A stretch of 64,000 nucleotides of DNA from Muribaculaceae bacterium (GCA_023665425.1 JAMPDX010000001.1:950860-1014859); one strand, 5' to 3'; counted from the first letter of the stretch, positions 8,778-19,078 are shown. The notes: a model not told the origin generated them from the letters alone. Program-made: numbers and translations.

Positions 8778-9812
8778 TTATTTGGAGTTCTTCTTGTAAT
8801 ATTTGATGAGCTTGGGCACCACGTCCTCAAAGTTGCCGGTGATTACATAGTCAGCGATAGTGTTGATGGGGGCGTTGGGGTCGTTGTTGATGGAGATGAT
8901 GATTGATGAGTCCTGCATACCGGCGATGTGCTGTATCTGACCGGAGATGCCGCAAGCGATGTATAGCTTGGGACGCACTGTGACACCGGTCTGACCTATT
9001 TGACGGTCGTGGTCTACCCAACCGGCATCAACAGCGGCGCGGCTGGCACCTACCTCGGCGCCGAGGGTGTCGGCGAGTTGCTGCAGGATGTCAAAGTTCT
9101 CTTTGCTGCCTACGCCGTAGCCACCGGCTACGATGATGGGTGAGCCTTTGAGATTGACTTTGCTCTTCTCTACGTGGCGGTCGATGATTTCGACAACGAA
9201 ATCTTCGGGGTTGGTGTATTTTACAGCATCGAGGTTGATAACTTCACCCTTATAGTTGGGGTCGAAAACCTCTTTCTTCATCACGCCTTCGCGCACGGTA
9301 GCCATCTGCGGGCGACACTCGGGGTTGACGATTGTGGCTACGATGTTTCCGCCGAATGCGGGGCGTATCTGCAGGAGCAAGTTGTCGTAGTCTTTCTTGC
9401 TCTTGGGGTCAGTATGAGAGCCAATCTCCAAAGCGGTGCAGTCGGCAGTGAGGCCGGAGTGCAGGCATGAGCTGACGCGGGGACCCAGATCGCGGCCAAT
9501 GGATGTTGCGCCCATGAAGGCAATCTGCGGTTTGATCTCCTTGAACAGGTTGATGAGTATGCTGCTGTGGGGCAGTGAGGTATAGGGGTATAGACGGTCG
9601 TCTTGCACTTTGTAGAGACGGTCTACACCGTAAGGGAACACTTGCTCTTCGATACCTTCGAGCTTGTCGCCGGCCACAACGGCCTCGAGCTTGCAGCCCA
9701 ACTGAGTGGCGAGTGAGCGACCTTTTGTGAGGAGTTCGAGACTTACATCGGCTACTTTGCCGTCTTCGTATTCAAGATATACGATAAGGTTATTTTGGTC
9801 TGACATGATCAT
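8778..9812 (-). CDS. etfA: Electron transfer flavoprotein subunit alpha
   Basis: A 344-residue ETF alpha subunit that holds the FAD shuttling electrons from the neighbouring dehydrogenase. The C-terminal FAD-binding domain is clear (GGYGVGSKENF, GASRAAVDAGWVDHDRQIGQ, KLYIACGISGQIQH, INNDPNAPI). Two starts are possible: an ATG at 9812 overlapping the etfB stop by four bases, or an in-frame ATG at 9806 directly after it; either implies translational coupling with etfB. Confidence 0.96.
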   Translation of the reverse strand: MIMSDQNNLIVYLEYEDGKVADVSLELLTKGRSLATQLGCKLEAVVAGDKLEGIEEQVFPYGVDRLYKVQDDRLYPYTSLPHSSILINLFKEIKPQIAFMGATSIGRDLGPRVSSCLHSGLTADCTALEIGSHTDPKSKKDYDNLLLQIRPAFGGNIVATIVNPECRPQMATVREGVMKKEVFDPNYKGEVINLDAVKYTNPEDFVVEIIDRHVEKSKVNLKGSPIIVAGGYGVGSKENFDILQQLADTLGAEVGASRAAVDAGWVDHDRQIGQTGVTVRPKLYIACGISGQIQHIAGMQDSSIIISINNDPNAPINTIADYVITGNFEDVVPKLIKYYKKNSK

Positions 9813-10678
9813 CCGATTGTGTGGTTGGCGATAAGTTCTTTAATAAGGCCCTCGAGCTCCTCGTCGTTGTTTTCGACGTTGCGGGCATCTTTGGCTGTGA
9901 ATACAACATTCTCAATGGCTTTTACCTTTGTGGGAGAGCCTGCCAAGCCGCATTGGTTGAGGTCGGCGTCAACGTAGGCGGCATTCCATTCGAGCACTTG
10001 CTGGTCGGGGTGAGCCTTGAGCCATTCTTGCTTGGCTTCGTCGCCGGCAACTTCGGTAAGCGAAGCAGCGCGTTTGTACTTCATGATTGCTTTGGCGTTG
10101 CGAGGACGGCAGGGAGTAGCAGAGCCGTTGACAGTGATAACGAGAGGCAGGGGGCAAGTCACAGTCTCTACACCACTCTCAATGCGGCGGGTAACGGTGG
10201 CTTTACCACCGTCGAGGTTCATTATATCCTCGGCGTATGTCACCTGGGGAAGGTTAAGTTTTTCGGCAATCTGCGGGCCTACCTGGGCAGTGTCGCCATC
10301 GATGGCCTGACGACCACCTATAATAATATCAAAGTCACCAATTTTCTTGGCAGCAGTAGCTAAGGCGTAAGAAGTGGCCAGAGTGTCAGCACCGGCAAAT
10401 GCACGGTCAGAGAGCACGATACCACAGTCAGCGCCACGATACAGACCCTCGCGTACGATCTCAGCAGCACGCGGAGGACCCATGGTCAGAAGAGTTACTT
10501 TTGTACCCGGATACATATCCTTCAGCTTGAGGGCTTGCTCCAGAGCATTGAGGTCTTCCGGGTTGAAGATTGCGGGGAGTGCGGCGCGATTGATAGTGCC
10601 ATCTTCCTTCATCGCATCTTTGCCCACATTACGGGTGTCAGGCACCTGCTTTGCGAGCACGATAATGTTAAAGCTCAT
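9809..10678 (-). CDS. etfB: Electron transfer flavoprotein subunit beta
   Basis: A 289-residue ETF beta subunit, a little longer than usual (about 255). It opens with IIVLAKQVPDTRNVG and carries RAFAGADTLATSYAL, GGRQAIDGDTAQVGPQ and the ETF beta signature near VTRRIESGVETVTCPLPLVITV. It is the first gene of the operon with etfA and the acyl-CoA dehydrogenase and shares a four-base overlap with etfA. Confidence 0.96.
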   Translation of the reverse strand: MSFNIIVLAKQVPDTRNVGKDAMKEDGTINRAALPAIFNPEDLNALEQALKLKDMYPGTKVTLLTMGPPRAAEIVREGLYRGADCGIVLSDRAFAGADTLATSYALATAAKKIGDFDIIIGGRQAIDGDTAQVGPQIAEKLNLPQVTYAEDIMNLDGGKATVTRRIESGVETVTCPLPLVITVNGSATPCRPRNAKAIMKYKRAASLTEVAGDEAKQEWLKAHPDQQVLEWNAAYVDADLNQCGLAGSPTKVKAIENVVFTAKDARNVENNDEELEGLIKELIANHTIG

Positions 10679-10803
10679 ATCTATTATGGGTTAAGTTTAG
10701 TTAATTTGGTTACCCTTTGCAGGGTGGTGTCCGGCTCCCGTTGCAGGCGTCAAAACAGTGCCGCCGGCCTTTGCGGGAAAATTGCGCAGACACAAAATTT
10801 TTG

Positions 10804-10837
10804 CAAATGTACGAAAAAAAATTAATATACGCCCAAA
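10804..10837 (-). promoter_or_regulatory. Probable promoter of the etfB-etfA-ACAD operon
   Basis: On the minus strand TTTG (10834-10837) is followed by TACATTTG (10804-10811) with a 22-base spacer, slightly longer than the 19-21 seen elsewhere. The leader to the etfB ATG would be about 120 nt and is GC-rich with CCGGC/GCCGG complementarity but no terminator. Confidence 0.6.
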
Positions 10838-10917
10838 AATTCATAAAAATTCTTTGATGTGGAGAAACAATCAGTAAGCACATCTCGTTATATAAGTGTT
10901 AATAAATCGCCCTCAAT

Positions 10918-12513
10918 ATGGACCCTAAAAGTCAAATAATAAAGCTTTGGAAGGATACTTTTCATGATACTGATGAGTATGTTAGTTTAGTGTTTACTAC
11001 ATATTATAATGAAGATAATTGCTTCTTTAAAATTATAGATAATAATGTGGTATCAGCTATGCTATGTATACCATATAATATAGTTTACGACTATAAAAAT
11101 ATAAAAAACCATAATATACAATGTATAGCAGGAAGTATAGACTATAGTTGCAAATATTATAATCAATATGATAATCAGCAATATAGTAAAAATAAGGAAT
11201 ATGATAATAAAGAAATTATACAATGTGCATATCAGTGTGGTTTATCAACTAAGCCTGACTATAGACGCAGAGGAATAATGTATGCATTAATAGATGAAAC
11301 AAATCGTAAACTTCTGAAGAAGGGATTTGCTTTGTCTATACTAATACCGAGTAATGAACACAATAAGTTATATTATACAAAGTCTGGATATCGTCCTATT
11401 ACTTTTATTAGGAATGAGAGATATACGTCTGAGCATATATTTATACATGATTTTACATTGAGTAAAAGATGTTCTGAGAATATTTATGATGCCTATATTT
11501 CTGACTGCTATGAGTGTACGTTATATGATATAAATAATATTATAGAGGAATATAAAAATATAAAACAAAATAATAATCACGATAAGAGCTGTGATATAAA
11601 TAATCTAAATAATCAGGCTAAAAAGAATAGTTCTATCGATATAGTAGATTATAAAAAGAAATTGTTTATTTGGTATAATGAACTCTTTAAATATATAAAT
11701 GGATGTAGGGTAGAGCATTCTTTTGCTGATTTCAAAGCTGTTTTAGAAGAAAATTTTATCAGTGGCGGAAAAATTTTGGTTATAACCAACCGTAACTCTG
11801 AACCCTTGGGTATGTTATTTTGTTGTTACATAGAAGAAGACGATGTAACTATACAGTTATTGGTGTCCGAGTCAGAGGAAGCGGAATTAATTCTTCTTCA
11901 GGCATTGAAGTCTTTTATACCCCAAAATGCAAATATTTCGCTACGACGATATAACACCTATTCACTTCCGGATATTTCAACTCCCAAGGCTATCGGCCAA
12001 AATATTTCACCTCTCGGATCTACTAATATAGGAAACCATCTTACGAGAAAGTCACCTTCCTGTTCTCAACTTTACGAACCGTATAAGATAGTAGAAGGGG
12101 GACAGACCCCGGACTCAAAAATAGTGACTACCACCTCTTCTGTTTCGGTTGACGGTTTACAAAAATCGTATGCTATGGCCAAGATTTTGAATGTCGCTGA
12201 GGTTTTAAAATTTGCGGCAAAGCTGAATCCTAATTCGGAATTTTCAATTCTCATCACTCACGATGAGTTTAAAGAAAATGAAGGATTTTATAGTGTGAAA
12301 GCCGGAAAAATGGAGTTTATCCCCATGGAAGATATTTCTGAAGATGTTTATAAAAATATTATCGATAAATGCTCATCGGATTTTAGATGGTATAACATTT
12401 CAGTTAATGAATTAGCATCTTTCTTATTCCGGCCGGAATTAAAGTATCCCGTGATAGAGGAAGCAATAGCAATTCCCAGATTGCCTATAAATATTGCATT
12501 GATGCTCGATTGA
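10918..12513 (+). CDS. GNAT family N-acetyltransferase (Eis-like layout)
   Basis: A 531-residue protein. The N-terminal GNAT domain shows the acetyl-CoA-binding loop in STKPDYRRRGIMYALIDE (about residues 113-130) and NEHNKLYYTKSGYRPI. About 200 residues of low-complexity Asn/Lys/Tyr-rich sequence follow, then a second acetyltransferase-like region and a C-terminal part ending FLFRPELKYPVIEEAIAIPRLPINIALMLD. That tail resembles the sterol-carrier-like domain of Eis-type enzymes, but this is an impression only. The first 800 bases are very AT-rich and the last 700 are closer to the host average. It sits alone in an AT-rich island, which suggests transfer. The substrate is unknown. Confidence 0.75.
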   Translation: MDPKSQIIKLWKDTFHDTDEYVSLVFTTYYNEDNCFFKIIDNNVVSAMLCIPYNIVYDYKNIKNHNIQCIAGSIDYSCKYYNQYDNQQYSKNKEYDNKEIIQCAYQCGLSTKPDYRRRGIMYALIDETNRKLLKKGFALSILIPSNEHNKLYYTKSGYRPITFIRNERYTSEHIFIHDFTLSKRCSENIYDAYISDCYECTLYDINNIIEEYKNIKQNNNHDKSCDINNLNNQAKKNSSIDIVDYKKKLFIWYNELFKYINGCRVEHSFADFKAVLEENFISGGKILVITNRNSEPLGMLFCCYIEEDDVTIQLLVSESEEAELILLQALKSFIPQNANISLRRYNTYSLPDISTPKAIGQNISPLGSTNIGNHLTRKSPSCSQLYEPYKIVEGGQTPDSKIVTTTSSVSVDGLQKSYAMAKILNVAEVLKFAAKLNPNSEFSILITHDEFKENEGFYSVKAGKMEFIPMEDISEDVYKNIIDKCSSDFRWYNISVNELASFLFRPELKYPVIEEAIAIPRLPINIALMLD

Positions 12514-13639
12514 TGTAATTAAGAGTGGCTCAAATTATATATTATTAAATTGAAAGTTTCCTTTATTTTTACTCAAATTATTCTTTAATATATATTATAA
12601 ATTACGTCGCTTTTATATATTAAAGATTATCGCGAGATACAATAGTATTCTCGAGATTATCGTAATTTACAAGTTTCGATTATATAGGAGGTCATGTACC
12701 GAGCATAAGATTAATTGTTAAAACAGGAAAAGCATAACTCTGTGAAAACGAAAAAGTAGGGGAGATGTTTAGAAAACCTCCATCCCGCTCGATGTGGGGT
12801 GGCACAGAAGGCTTTCGGCAGCTCAAAGATATATGATAAATAAGTATCTCCAGGGCCTAAATTTCATCGAAATAAGCGAAATAGGGGTATTTTGAACTAT
12901 TTGCCTATTGAAATCACGAACTATGAAATACACGTAAATTGCATAAAATCAAACAATTCAGAGCGAAATAAGCATATTTTAACCCTCTGAGAATTCAACA
13001 AAATTTACAATCTGGATTAGGGTATGCAAATTTTGTATCCTTAGGTCAATTTCTCTAATTTTATGATCCGGTAGTCCGGAGATAAACATACCTTGTCTTA
13101 GAAGGAGCGAGGTTAGAGGATATTATAACCATTAGCTGCACTCTGAAGAAATTTCATGTTAGTCTAAAACAAACAAGTCGGTGCATTGATTATGCACATC
13201 ATAGTGAAATTACGAAATTAAATTAATAAACGCAAACTTTGCAATATCAAATAGGCAATAATAGTAAACATCGCGTTGTAAACGCAACTATTTTTGTAAT
13301 TAATACATTTATAAACCGGGTGTTTAAAATATCAAATTAACATATATACCGTGATTGCAAAACCAAATATAGAATGTTAATATAATTTAACAAATAATAT
13401 AAGCTACAGATATATAGAGAAATATGAGCTAAAGATAAAGTATTGGAATAAGAATATTGACATATATGTCCTCTTAATGACGATTATTGAGTTACCGTGC
13501 GATACAGCGTTTGAATAACCAATAAATTAGGCTGGTTGGTTCTTAAAGTGCTTAAAAGAAATTTAATTGTGATTGCAAATGAATTAGATGTGTTTACTAA
13601 ATAAAATTTCTACCTTCAATTTAAAATTTGCCAAAATTA
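12514..13639. other. AT-rich gene-free stretch
   Basis: About 1.1 kb without any convincing reading frame, tRNA or strong terminator. Its composition matches the AT-rich 5' half of the upstream acetyltransferase gene. I see no recognisable element; it may be decayed sequence of an acquired island. Confidence 0.5.
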
Positions 13640-13671
13640 ATTGGCTGTTTGCAAAAATTGTGTTACATTTG
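13640..13671 (+). promoter_or_regulatory. Probable promoter of the HTH regulator gene
   Basis: A good -7 element TACATTTG (13664-13671) with a weak -33 element ATTG (13640-13643), 20 bases apart. The start codon follows at 13703, leaving a leader of about 25 nt. Confidence 0.6.
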
Positions 13672-13702
13672 CATATTCAATTTAAAACACGGAAATTTTG
13701 CA

Positions 13703-14197
13703 ATGGAAGAACAAAATGTAGCCACTCGCCTAAAGCACTTCATGGATAATGAGGGATTGACAATATCCCAATTTGCCGATAGGTGTGGTATTCCTCGCCC
13801 ATCGCTGTCACAGCTACTCTCAGGACGCAATAAGAAGCTTTCCGACGTCGTTGTAAAGCAAATACATGATCAGTTTCCTGACTTATCTGTTTTGTGGCTG
13901 ATGTTCGGCGAAGGCTCGATGCTGACACCGAAACCGATAAATCCGGCTCTTGCGTCCGAGGCGGCAAAATTCATGGACGATGATTCAGACATGAATCCAG
14001 ACGCAAATCTCAGCGAGTTAAATGCCATAAATTCTAATGCTAACCCTGCTGACAAACAGAGTGTTAAGCATGATTTTGCAAATGCAAATATTCAGATGCA
14101 AATAGAACGAAATACCCCAAATCCACGCAAAGTTGTCAGCATTACTATCTTTTATGATGATAATAGCTACGAAACCTTCCTACCCGAGAAGAAGTGA
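13703..14197 (+). CDS. Helix-turn-helix (XRE-like) transcriptional regulator
   Basis: A 164-residue protein with an N-terminal XRE/Cro-type DNA-binding domain (about 1-70: RLKHFMDNEGLTISQFADRC, then GIPRPSLSQLLSGRNKKLSD) followed by WLMFGEGSML, common in phage-repressor-like Bacteroidetes regulators. The middle is polar and Asn/Asp-rich (probably disordered), and the end KVVSITIFYDDNSYETFLPEKK looks like a short beta hairpin. The ATG at 13703 is preferred because it directly precedes the HTH domain and follows the promoter. It stands alone between two gene-free AT-rich stretches, so its targets are unknown. Confidence 0.85.
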   Translation: MEEQNVATRLKHFMDNEGLTISQFADRCGIPRPSLSQLLSGRNKKLSDVVVKQIHDQFPDLSVLWLMFGEGSMLTPKPINPALASEAAKFMDDDSDMNPDANLSELNAINSNANPADKQSVKHDFANANIQMQIERNTPNPRKVVSITIFYDDNSYETFLPEKK

Positions 14198-14327
14198 TAG
14201 GCAACTTTTCTTCCATTGATTGCGCAGTTTTCTACTCCCCTTATTATTGAGGGGACTATATGTAAATATCCTGCTCCATGCGTTCGCATATAATTCTATC
14301 GACAACGACTAAAAGAATTTCATAGTA

Positions 14328-14355
14328 AATCGGTGTCCTTGAGGACACCGATTTT
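14328..14355 (+). terminator. Perfect hairpin, likely terminator downstream of the HTH gene
   Basis: AAATCGGTGTCC, loop TTGA, GGACACCGATTTT: a near-perfect 12-bp stem with a T-rich 3' side. It lies 130 bases after the HTH gene. A weaker TCCCCT/AGGGGA hairpin is at about 14236-14255. Confidence 0.7.
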
Positions 14356-15089
14356 CGTAAGATATCTATCTCGGGCAGAACTACGGCTGCGCCGCGTATC
14401 TACGGGGTTACTGGTAACTCGATGTCCTGTAGAACGCCAATCACGCATAATACATAGTTTTTCAATAGCCTCAATTTACTGTAAATTTCTTGGGTCTATC
14501 CGATTTTCAACAAAGCGAGCACTAACAGTATTTCTACGCTAACTCAGAATATTTTAATTATGATACATTCGTAAAACATGATAAAACCTTCAATTGCGAG
14601 ATTTTAATTTTTCAGAAATGTATTATTGGAAATTTCAAATTTTCGATTCTCAGCAATCGGGCTAAGTTGGATGTATCTTTAAATTCTGAAGCTATTTCAA
14701 TTTCAATACGTATCATTAATATCTTCTATTAAGCATTATGCCTGTATATAAATATTATTATACTTTACCTCAAATTTTAAATAATATATATATTAGTTAT
14801 TACAAAAATATAATTTAACGATTGTTTAAATATAAAATATTATTATACATAAATCATTACTAACTAATGAAATATATTATCTATAAAATTATAATTACTG
14901 ATGAGATATATTACTAATTATATATAATATATTATCTAATTGTGAAAATTAATTTAATATACATATTATATATAACATTGTCTTTACATTGCTGAATACT
15001 AAAAGTACATAGTGTGATAACTACGTGTAAATAATATTGCACACTAAGCTTTTAATGTCTAAAATAATTAATATTCTTGGATATAAATA
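14356..15089. other. Very AT-rich gene-free stretch
   Basis: About 730 bases, mostly A/T with many TATA-like and ATTA repeats, particularly 14740-15000. No reading frame, RNA or clear repeat was recognised. It separates the HTH gene from the convergent glycerate kinase gene. Confidence 0.5.
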
Positions 15090-16301
15090 TTAATTTTTGA
15101 AATAATTTATAAGATTGATCATTTGTTTAGTGGTGATATTTATATTGTGTTTGGTATTGTTAGCAGATAAACATTCAGGGAGTGTTAGGGGAGTGTTAAT
15201 GATACTGAAGGAAGATGTGAAGCCAGCTTCAAACAACTTTTCAGAGTCTTTTAATTGTCCACCAATTGCTATAACCGGTATATTTTTATTTTTTGCGCGG
15301 TTGAGGATACCCAAAGCAACTTTACCATTGACAGTTTGCGCATCCAGCGAACCCTCGCCCGTAATTATCAAATCAGCATCTTCTATTTCATCATCAAAAT
15401 GAGCATAATCAAGAGTGACATCAATTCCGTGCTTTAGCTGTGCATTGAGGAAGGCATACAGTGAGCCTCCGATCCCACCGGCTGCGCCGGCTCCCGGGAG
15501 CTCTGCCATCTTGCTCAGGCGGTCTAATAGATTAGTCATATCCTCATCCTTGTGATTTTCATTGGCGATCAATTTACCATGTTTATAGATATTTGCGAAA
15601 TTCACCATTCCATTCTCAAGCTGCCGGACCATATCATTATCAGCACCCTTTTGCGGACCATAAATGTGTGTTGCACCATTCTCTCCCAACAGTGGATTAT
15701 TTACATCGCAAGCTACGATGAGAGAAATATCAAATATATTTTTATTAACTGAAGAGATGTCTATGCTGTAAATATTTTTGAGGTTCTCGCCGCAACCTCT
15801 CAGCACCCTCCCGGACTTGTCGGCGAACTTAAAACCGATAGCACTGAGCAGACCCATACCGGCATCATTCGTGGCACTGCCACCTAAACCTAAAATAATA
15901 TCTCTTGCGCCGCGATTGATGGCGTCAAGTATCATTTCCCCGACACCGAATGATGAAGTTTTGAGAGGATTTCTCTCCCCTTCCCGCACAAGAGTCAGAC
16001 CCGCAGCCTCGGCAACTTCCATAATTGCGAGCTGCCTTTTTGAATTATAAAAATAGCAAACATTTATAGGAGTCGACAGCGGCCCATTGACTACTAATTT
16101 TATGGGTATAAATTTTCCTCCATTATCCCGGTTGGCAGAGATTATACTTGCAAACCCCTCCCCACCGTCAGCCATAGGGAGCTCAACCACATCACAATCC
16201 GGAAGCAACTCCCTGATAGCTTCGGCACACGCGTTCGTGGCTTCACTGGCAGTCAGAGAGCCCTTGAAGGAGTCCATCGCCACTACTACTTTCTTCAACA
16301 T
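15090..16301 (-). CDS. Glycerate kinase (GarK/GlxK type)
   Basis: A 403-residue glycerate kinase family protein that phosphorylates glycerate (usually to 2-phosphoglycerate). Family hallmarks are KVVVAMDSFKGSLTASEA at the start, LPMADGGEGFASI, GLGGSATNDAGMGLLSAIGF and the C-terminal LIITGEGSLDAQTVNGK. The last 20 residues are Asn-rich and its 3' end lies in AT-rich sequence. It stands alone with its own promoter, divergent from a secreted beta-galactosidase. Confidence 0.93.
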   Translation of the reverse strand: MLKKVVVAMDSFKGSLTASEATNACAEAIRELLPDCDVVELPMADGGEGFASIISANRDNGGKFIPIKLVVNGPLSTPINVCYFYNSKRQLAIMEVAEAAGLTLVREGERNPLKTSSFGVGEMILDAINRGARDIILGLGGSATNDAGMGLLSAIGFKFADKSGRVLRGCGENLKNIYSIDISSVNKNIFDISLIVACDVNNPLLGENGATHIYGPQKGADNDMVRQLENGMVNFANIYKHGKLIANENHKDEDMTNLLDRLSKMAELPGAGAAGGIGGSLYAFLNAQLKHGIDVTLDYAHFDDEIEDADLIITGEGSLDAQTVNGKVALGILNRAKNKNIPVIAIGGQLKDSEKLFEAGFTSSFSIINTPLTLPECLSANNTKHNINITTKQMINLINYFKN

Positions 16302-16320
16302 GATTCTACCGTTAATATTG

Positions 16321-16354
16321 CAAAATTAGCAAAAATTATTGATAAGCACTCAAA
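16321..16354 (-). promoter_or_regulatory. Probable promoter of the glycerate kinase gene
   Basis: On the minus strand TTTG (16351-16354), 22 bases, then TAATTTTG (16321-16328). The predicted transcript starts only about 15 bases before the ATG at 16301. Confidence 0.6.
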
Positions 16355-16442
16355 TATCCGCACCCAAGTGTACAAAGTGTATACCTTGCAAAAACTAAAT
16401 TACTTATATTTACGTTACTTATATATAAATATAACAAGCTAT

Positions 16443-16497
16443 ACTCGGATTTCCAATCATATAGTTTACGAGCTGTTCATTGTGCTGTGATCCGAGT
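16443..16497. repeat. Inverted repeat in the leader of the beta-galactosidase gene
   Basis: ACTCGGAT (16443-16450) and ATCCGAGT (16490-16497) are perfect inverted repeats with a 39-base loop, 45 bases before the start codon at 16542. It may be a regulator site or an mRNA hairpin. Confidence 0.5.
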
Positions 16498-16541
16498 TGG
16501 AGATTTGTCATATTCAAGTTAACATATTAAAAATCAAACAA

Positions 16542-19001
16542 ATGAAAACTCCTTACATATGTCTTTCGGCATTTGCGCTTGCGTTGGGAGGCCTTGTGAG
16601 CCATGCTGATCGAGCCGTTACCACCCTCAACAACGGATGGCTGTTTTCGAAAGGAGCCTTACCGGATGTCACTGAGTGGCAGCAAGTTCGTGTACCACAT
16701 GATTGGGCCATTTATGGCCCTTTCGACCGCGACAATGACCTCCAGATAGTCGCTGTGGAACAGAACGGTGAGACTGAGAAAACCGTTAAGACAGGCCGCA
16801 CAGGTGGCCTACCCTTTATTGGTAAGGGTGTTTATAAGCGAAATCTGGAAATTCCCGACACCACCGGTAAAACATTCACACTGGTCTTTGACGGCGCCAT
16901 GAGCAACGCCAAGGTGTCAGTTAACGGCAAGCAAGTGGCTTACTGGCCATACGGCTATAATTCATTCTATGTCGACCTGGATAACAAGGACCTTCGGCCC
17001 GGTGATAATGAGCTTGTTGTGGAGCTGGAGAACTATGAGCAAGCATCTCGCTGGTATCCCGGAGCCGGCTTATATCGCAATGTGCATCTCGTCACCACCG
17101 ACAAGGTGCATATCCCCGTGTGGGGCACTTACGTCACCACCCCTGACGTCTCTAAAGAGCAAGCCAGCGTGCGCTTGACCACCCGCATAGCCGGAGCCAA
17201 AAGCTTCGAAGAGTGGCCCTACGGCGACAAACTGCAAGTCAAGACTATCATATATAATCCTGAAGGCAAGGAAGTTGCATCTAATACTTCCGACTATATA
17301 GCCCGCGGTCAAGACTTCACTCAAAATTTCCTCATAAAAGACCCGCAGCTTTGGGAGCTCGACTCCCCTGTGATGTACACTGCCAAGACCACCTTGTCAA
17401 AAGATGGCAAAGAGCTTGACAACTATGATACCCGCTTTGGTATCCGCAAGCTCGAGTATATCCCCGAGAAAGGCTTCTTTCTCAACGGTAAGCAGACCAA
17501 GTTTCAAGGGGTATGCAATCACCACGACCTTGGCCCTCTTGGTGCCGCCGTCAACAAATCTGCCCTGCGTCATCAGTTAGAGCTACTGAAAGACATGGGT
17601 ATAAATGCCATACGCACAGCCCACAATATGCCGGCCCCCGAACTCGTAGAGCTATGCGACGAGATGGGCATAATGATGATGATAGAGCCCTTCGATGACT
17701 GGGGGTTTCGCCCCAAGTCGCCCAATGGCTATGGCGCCGTGTTTAATGAATGGGCCGAGAAGGATATCACAAACATGGTGGAGCAATACCGCAACCATCC
17801 GTCAGTAGTAATGTGGTCTATCGGTAACGAAGTGCCCTCACAGTGGGGCCCTGTGGGTATGGAAGAGCTCGAGATGCTCCAGGGATTAATACATAAGCTC
17901 GACCCCACTCGTCCCGTGACATGCGGTATGGATCAGATAAACTCCGTAATGGACAACGGCTTTGCAGCAGCCCTCGACATCCCCGGCTTTAATTACAAGC
18001 CCCAATTCTACGAGGAGGTATATGAGAAACTGCCCCAGAAGCTTATTTTGGGCTCCGAGACAGCCTCTACCGTGTCCTCCCGAGGGGTATATCATTTCCC
18101 GGTAAAATTGCCCGACAGTATGGCCAGAAACGCCGCCATGCATTCCGACAACCAATCCTCAAGCTATGACCTTGAGACATGTGTATGGTCTAATATTCCC
18201 GACATTGATTTCGCTCGTGATGATGACAACGACTGGGTGCTCGGTCAGTTTGTCTGGACCGGTTTTGACTACCTCGGTGAGCCCTCTCCTTACGACACTG
18301 ACGCATGGCCTAACCACAGCTCCCTGTTTGGTATTATCGACCTTGCCTCCCTGCCCAAAGACCGATACTATCTGTATCGTTCGCAGTGGAATAAGGATGA
18401 CAACACTCTGCACATACTGCCCCACTGGAACTGGGCCGGCCGCGAAGGTGAGGTTACCCCGGTATTTGTATACACCAACTATCCAAAGGCTGAGCTATTC
18501 ATCAACGGCAAGAGTCAAGGAGTGCGCGAAAAGAATGATTCTACCTATCAGAATCGTTATCGTTTGATGTGGATGAATACCCTTTATGAGCCCGGTGAGG
18601 TGAAGGTAGTGGCATACGACAACGAGGGTAACATTGCGGCCGAGAAGTCTATACGTACAGCCGGCCAGGCCGACCATATCGTTTTGACCCCTGCCAGAGG
18701 TGAGCTGGATGCCAACGGCGATGACTTGCTGTACATCACAGTTCAGGTAGCCGACAAGGATGGCAATATTGTACCTACCGCCACTGATATGGTACAATTC
18801 AAGGTAGAGGGTGCCGGCACATTTGAAGCTACTGCCAACGGCGACCCTACCTGCCTGCTCCCCTTCCAAAATCCCGAGATGAAGCTCTTCAGCGGCGCGG
18901 CTACAGCCATTGTCCGCTCGGCTAACAAACCGGGCCAGCTGCACTTCACAGCCACTGCTCCGGGACTTGCACCTGCAACGCTGACAGTCCCCGTAAAATA
19001 A
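16542..19001 (+). CDS. Secreted glycoside hydrolase family 2 (beta-galactosidase-like)
   Basis: An 819-residue GH2 enzyme that probably removes terminal beta-linked sugars from glycans in the periplasm. A signal peptide (MKTPYICLSAFALALGGLVSHA) is followed by the sugar-binding jelly-roll domain (VPHDWAIYGPF, GVYKRNLEIP, ASRWYPGAGLYRNV), an Ig-like domain, and the TIM barrel with FQGVCNHHDLGPLG, the acid/base glutamate in MWSIGNEVPSQ and the nucleophile glutamate in LILGSETAS. The C-terminus carries a DUF4982-like domain and a final Ig/invasin-like domain (about 725-819). The ATG at 16542 is chosen because it starts the signal peptide. No SusC/SusD genes are nearby, so this is not a typical polysaccharide utilization locus. 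Confidence 0.92.
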   Translation: MKTPYICLSAFALALGGLVSHADRAVTTLNNGWLFSKGALPDVTEWQQVRVPHDWAIYGPFDRDNDLQIVAVEQNGETEKTVKTGRTGGLPFIGKGVYKRNLEIPDTTGKTFTLVFDGAMSNAKVSVNGKQVAYWPYGYNSFYVDLDNKDLRPGDNELVVELENYEQASRWYPGAGLYRNVHLVTTDKVHIPVWGTYVTTPDVSKEQASVRLTTRIAGAKSFEEWPYGDKLQVKTIIYNPEGKEVASNTSDYIARGQDFTQNFLIKDPQLWELDSPVMYTAKTTLSKDGKELDNYDTRFGIRKLEYIPEKGFFLNGKQTKFQGVCNHHDLGPLGAAVNKSALRHQLELLKDMGINAIRTAHNMPAPELVELCDEMGIMMMIEPFDDWGFRPKSPNGYGAVFNEWAEKDITNMVEQYRNHPSVVMWSIGNEVPSQWGPVGMEELEMLQGLIHKLDPTRPVTCGMDQINSVMDNGFAAALDIPGFNYKPQFYEEVYEKLPQKLILGSETASTVSSRGVYHFPVKLPDSMARNAAMHSDNQSSSYDLETCVWSNIPDIDFARDDDNDWVLGQFVWTGFDYLGEPSPYDTDAWPNHSSLFGIIDLASLPKDRYYLYRSQWNKDDNTLHILPHWNWAGREGEVTPVFVYTNYPKAELFINGKSQGVREKNDSTYQNRYRLMWMNTLYEPGEVKVVAYDNEGNIAAEKSIRTAGQADHIVLTPARGELDANGDDLLYITVQVADKDGNIVPTATDMVQFKVEGAGTFEATANGDPTCLLPFQNPEMKLFSGAATAIVRSANKPGQLHFTATAPGLAPATLTVPVK

Positions 19002-19024
19002 AAGCTGACAACAGCGCATAACAA

Positions 19025-19051
19025 AGCCGGAGCCCATATCGGGTTCCGGCT
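19025..19051. terminator. Terminator hairpin between convergent genes
   Basis: AGCCGGA-GCCC pairs with GGGT-TCCGGCT (19025-19051), followed by TATTATTATAG. It lies between the convergent beta-galactosidase and OmpA-like genes and may serve both. Confidence 0.7.
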
Positions 19052-19078
19052 ATTATTATAGGGTATAAGCGGTATTTG

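Noticed and set aside
10679..10803. Riboswitch in the etfB leader
   Set aside because: It is GC-rich with some complementarity but has no terminator and no recognised aptamer.
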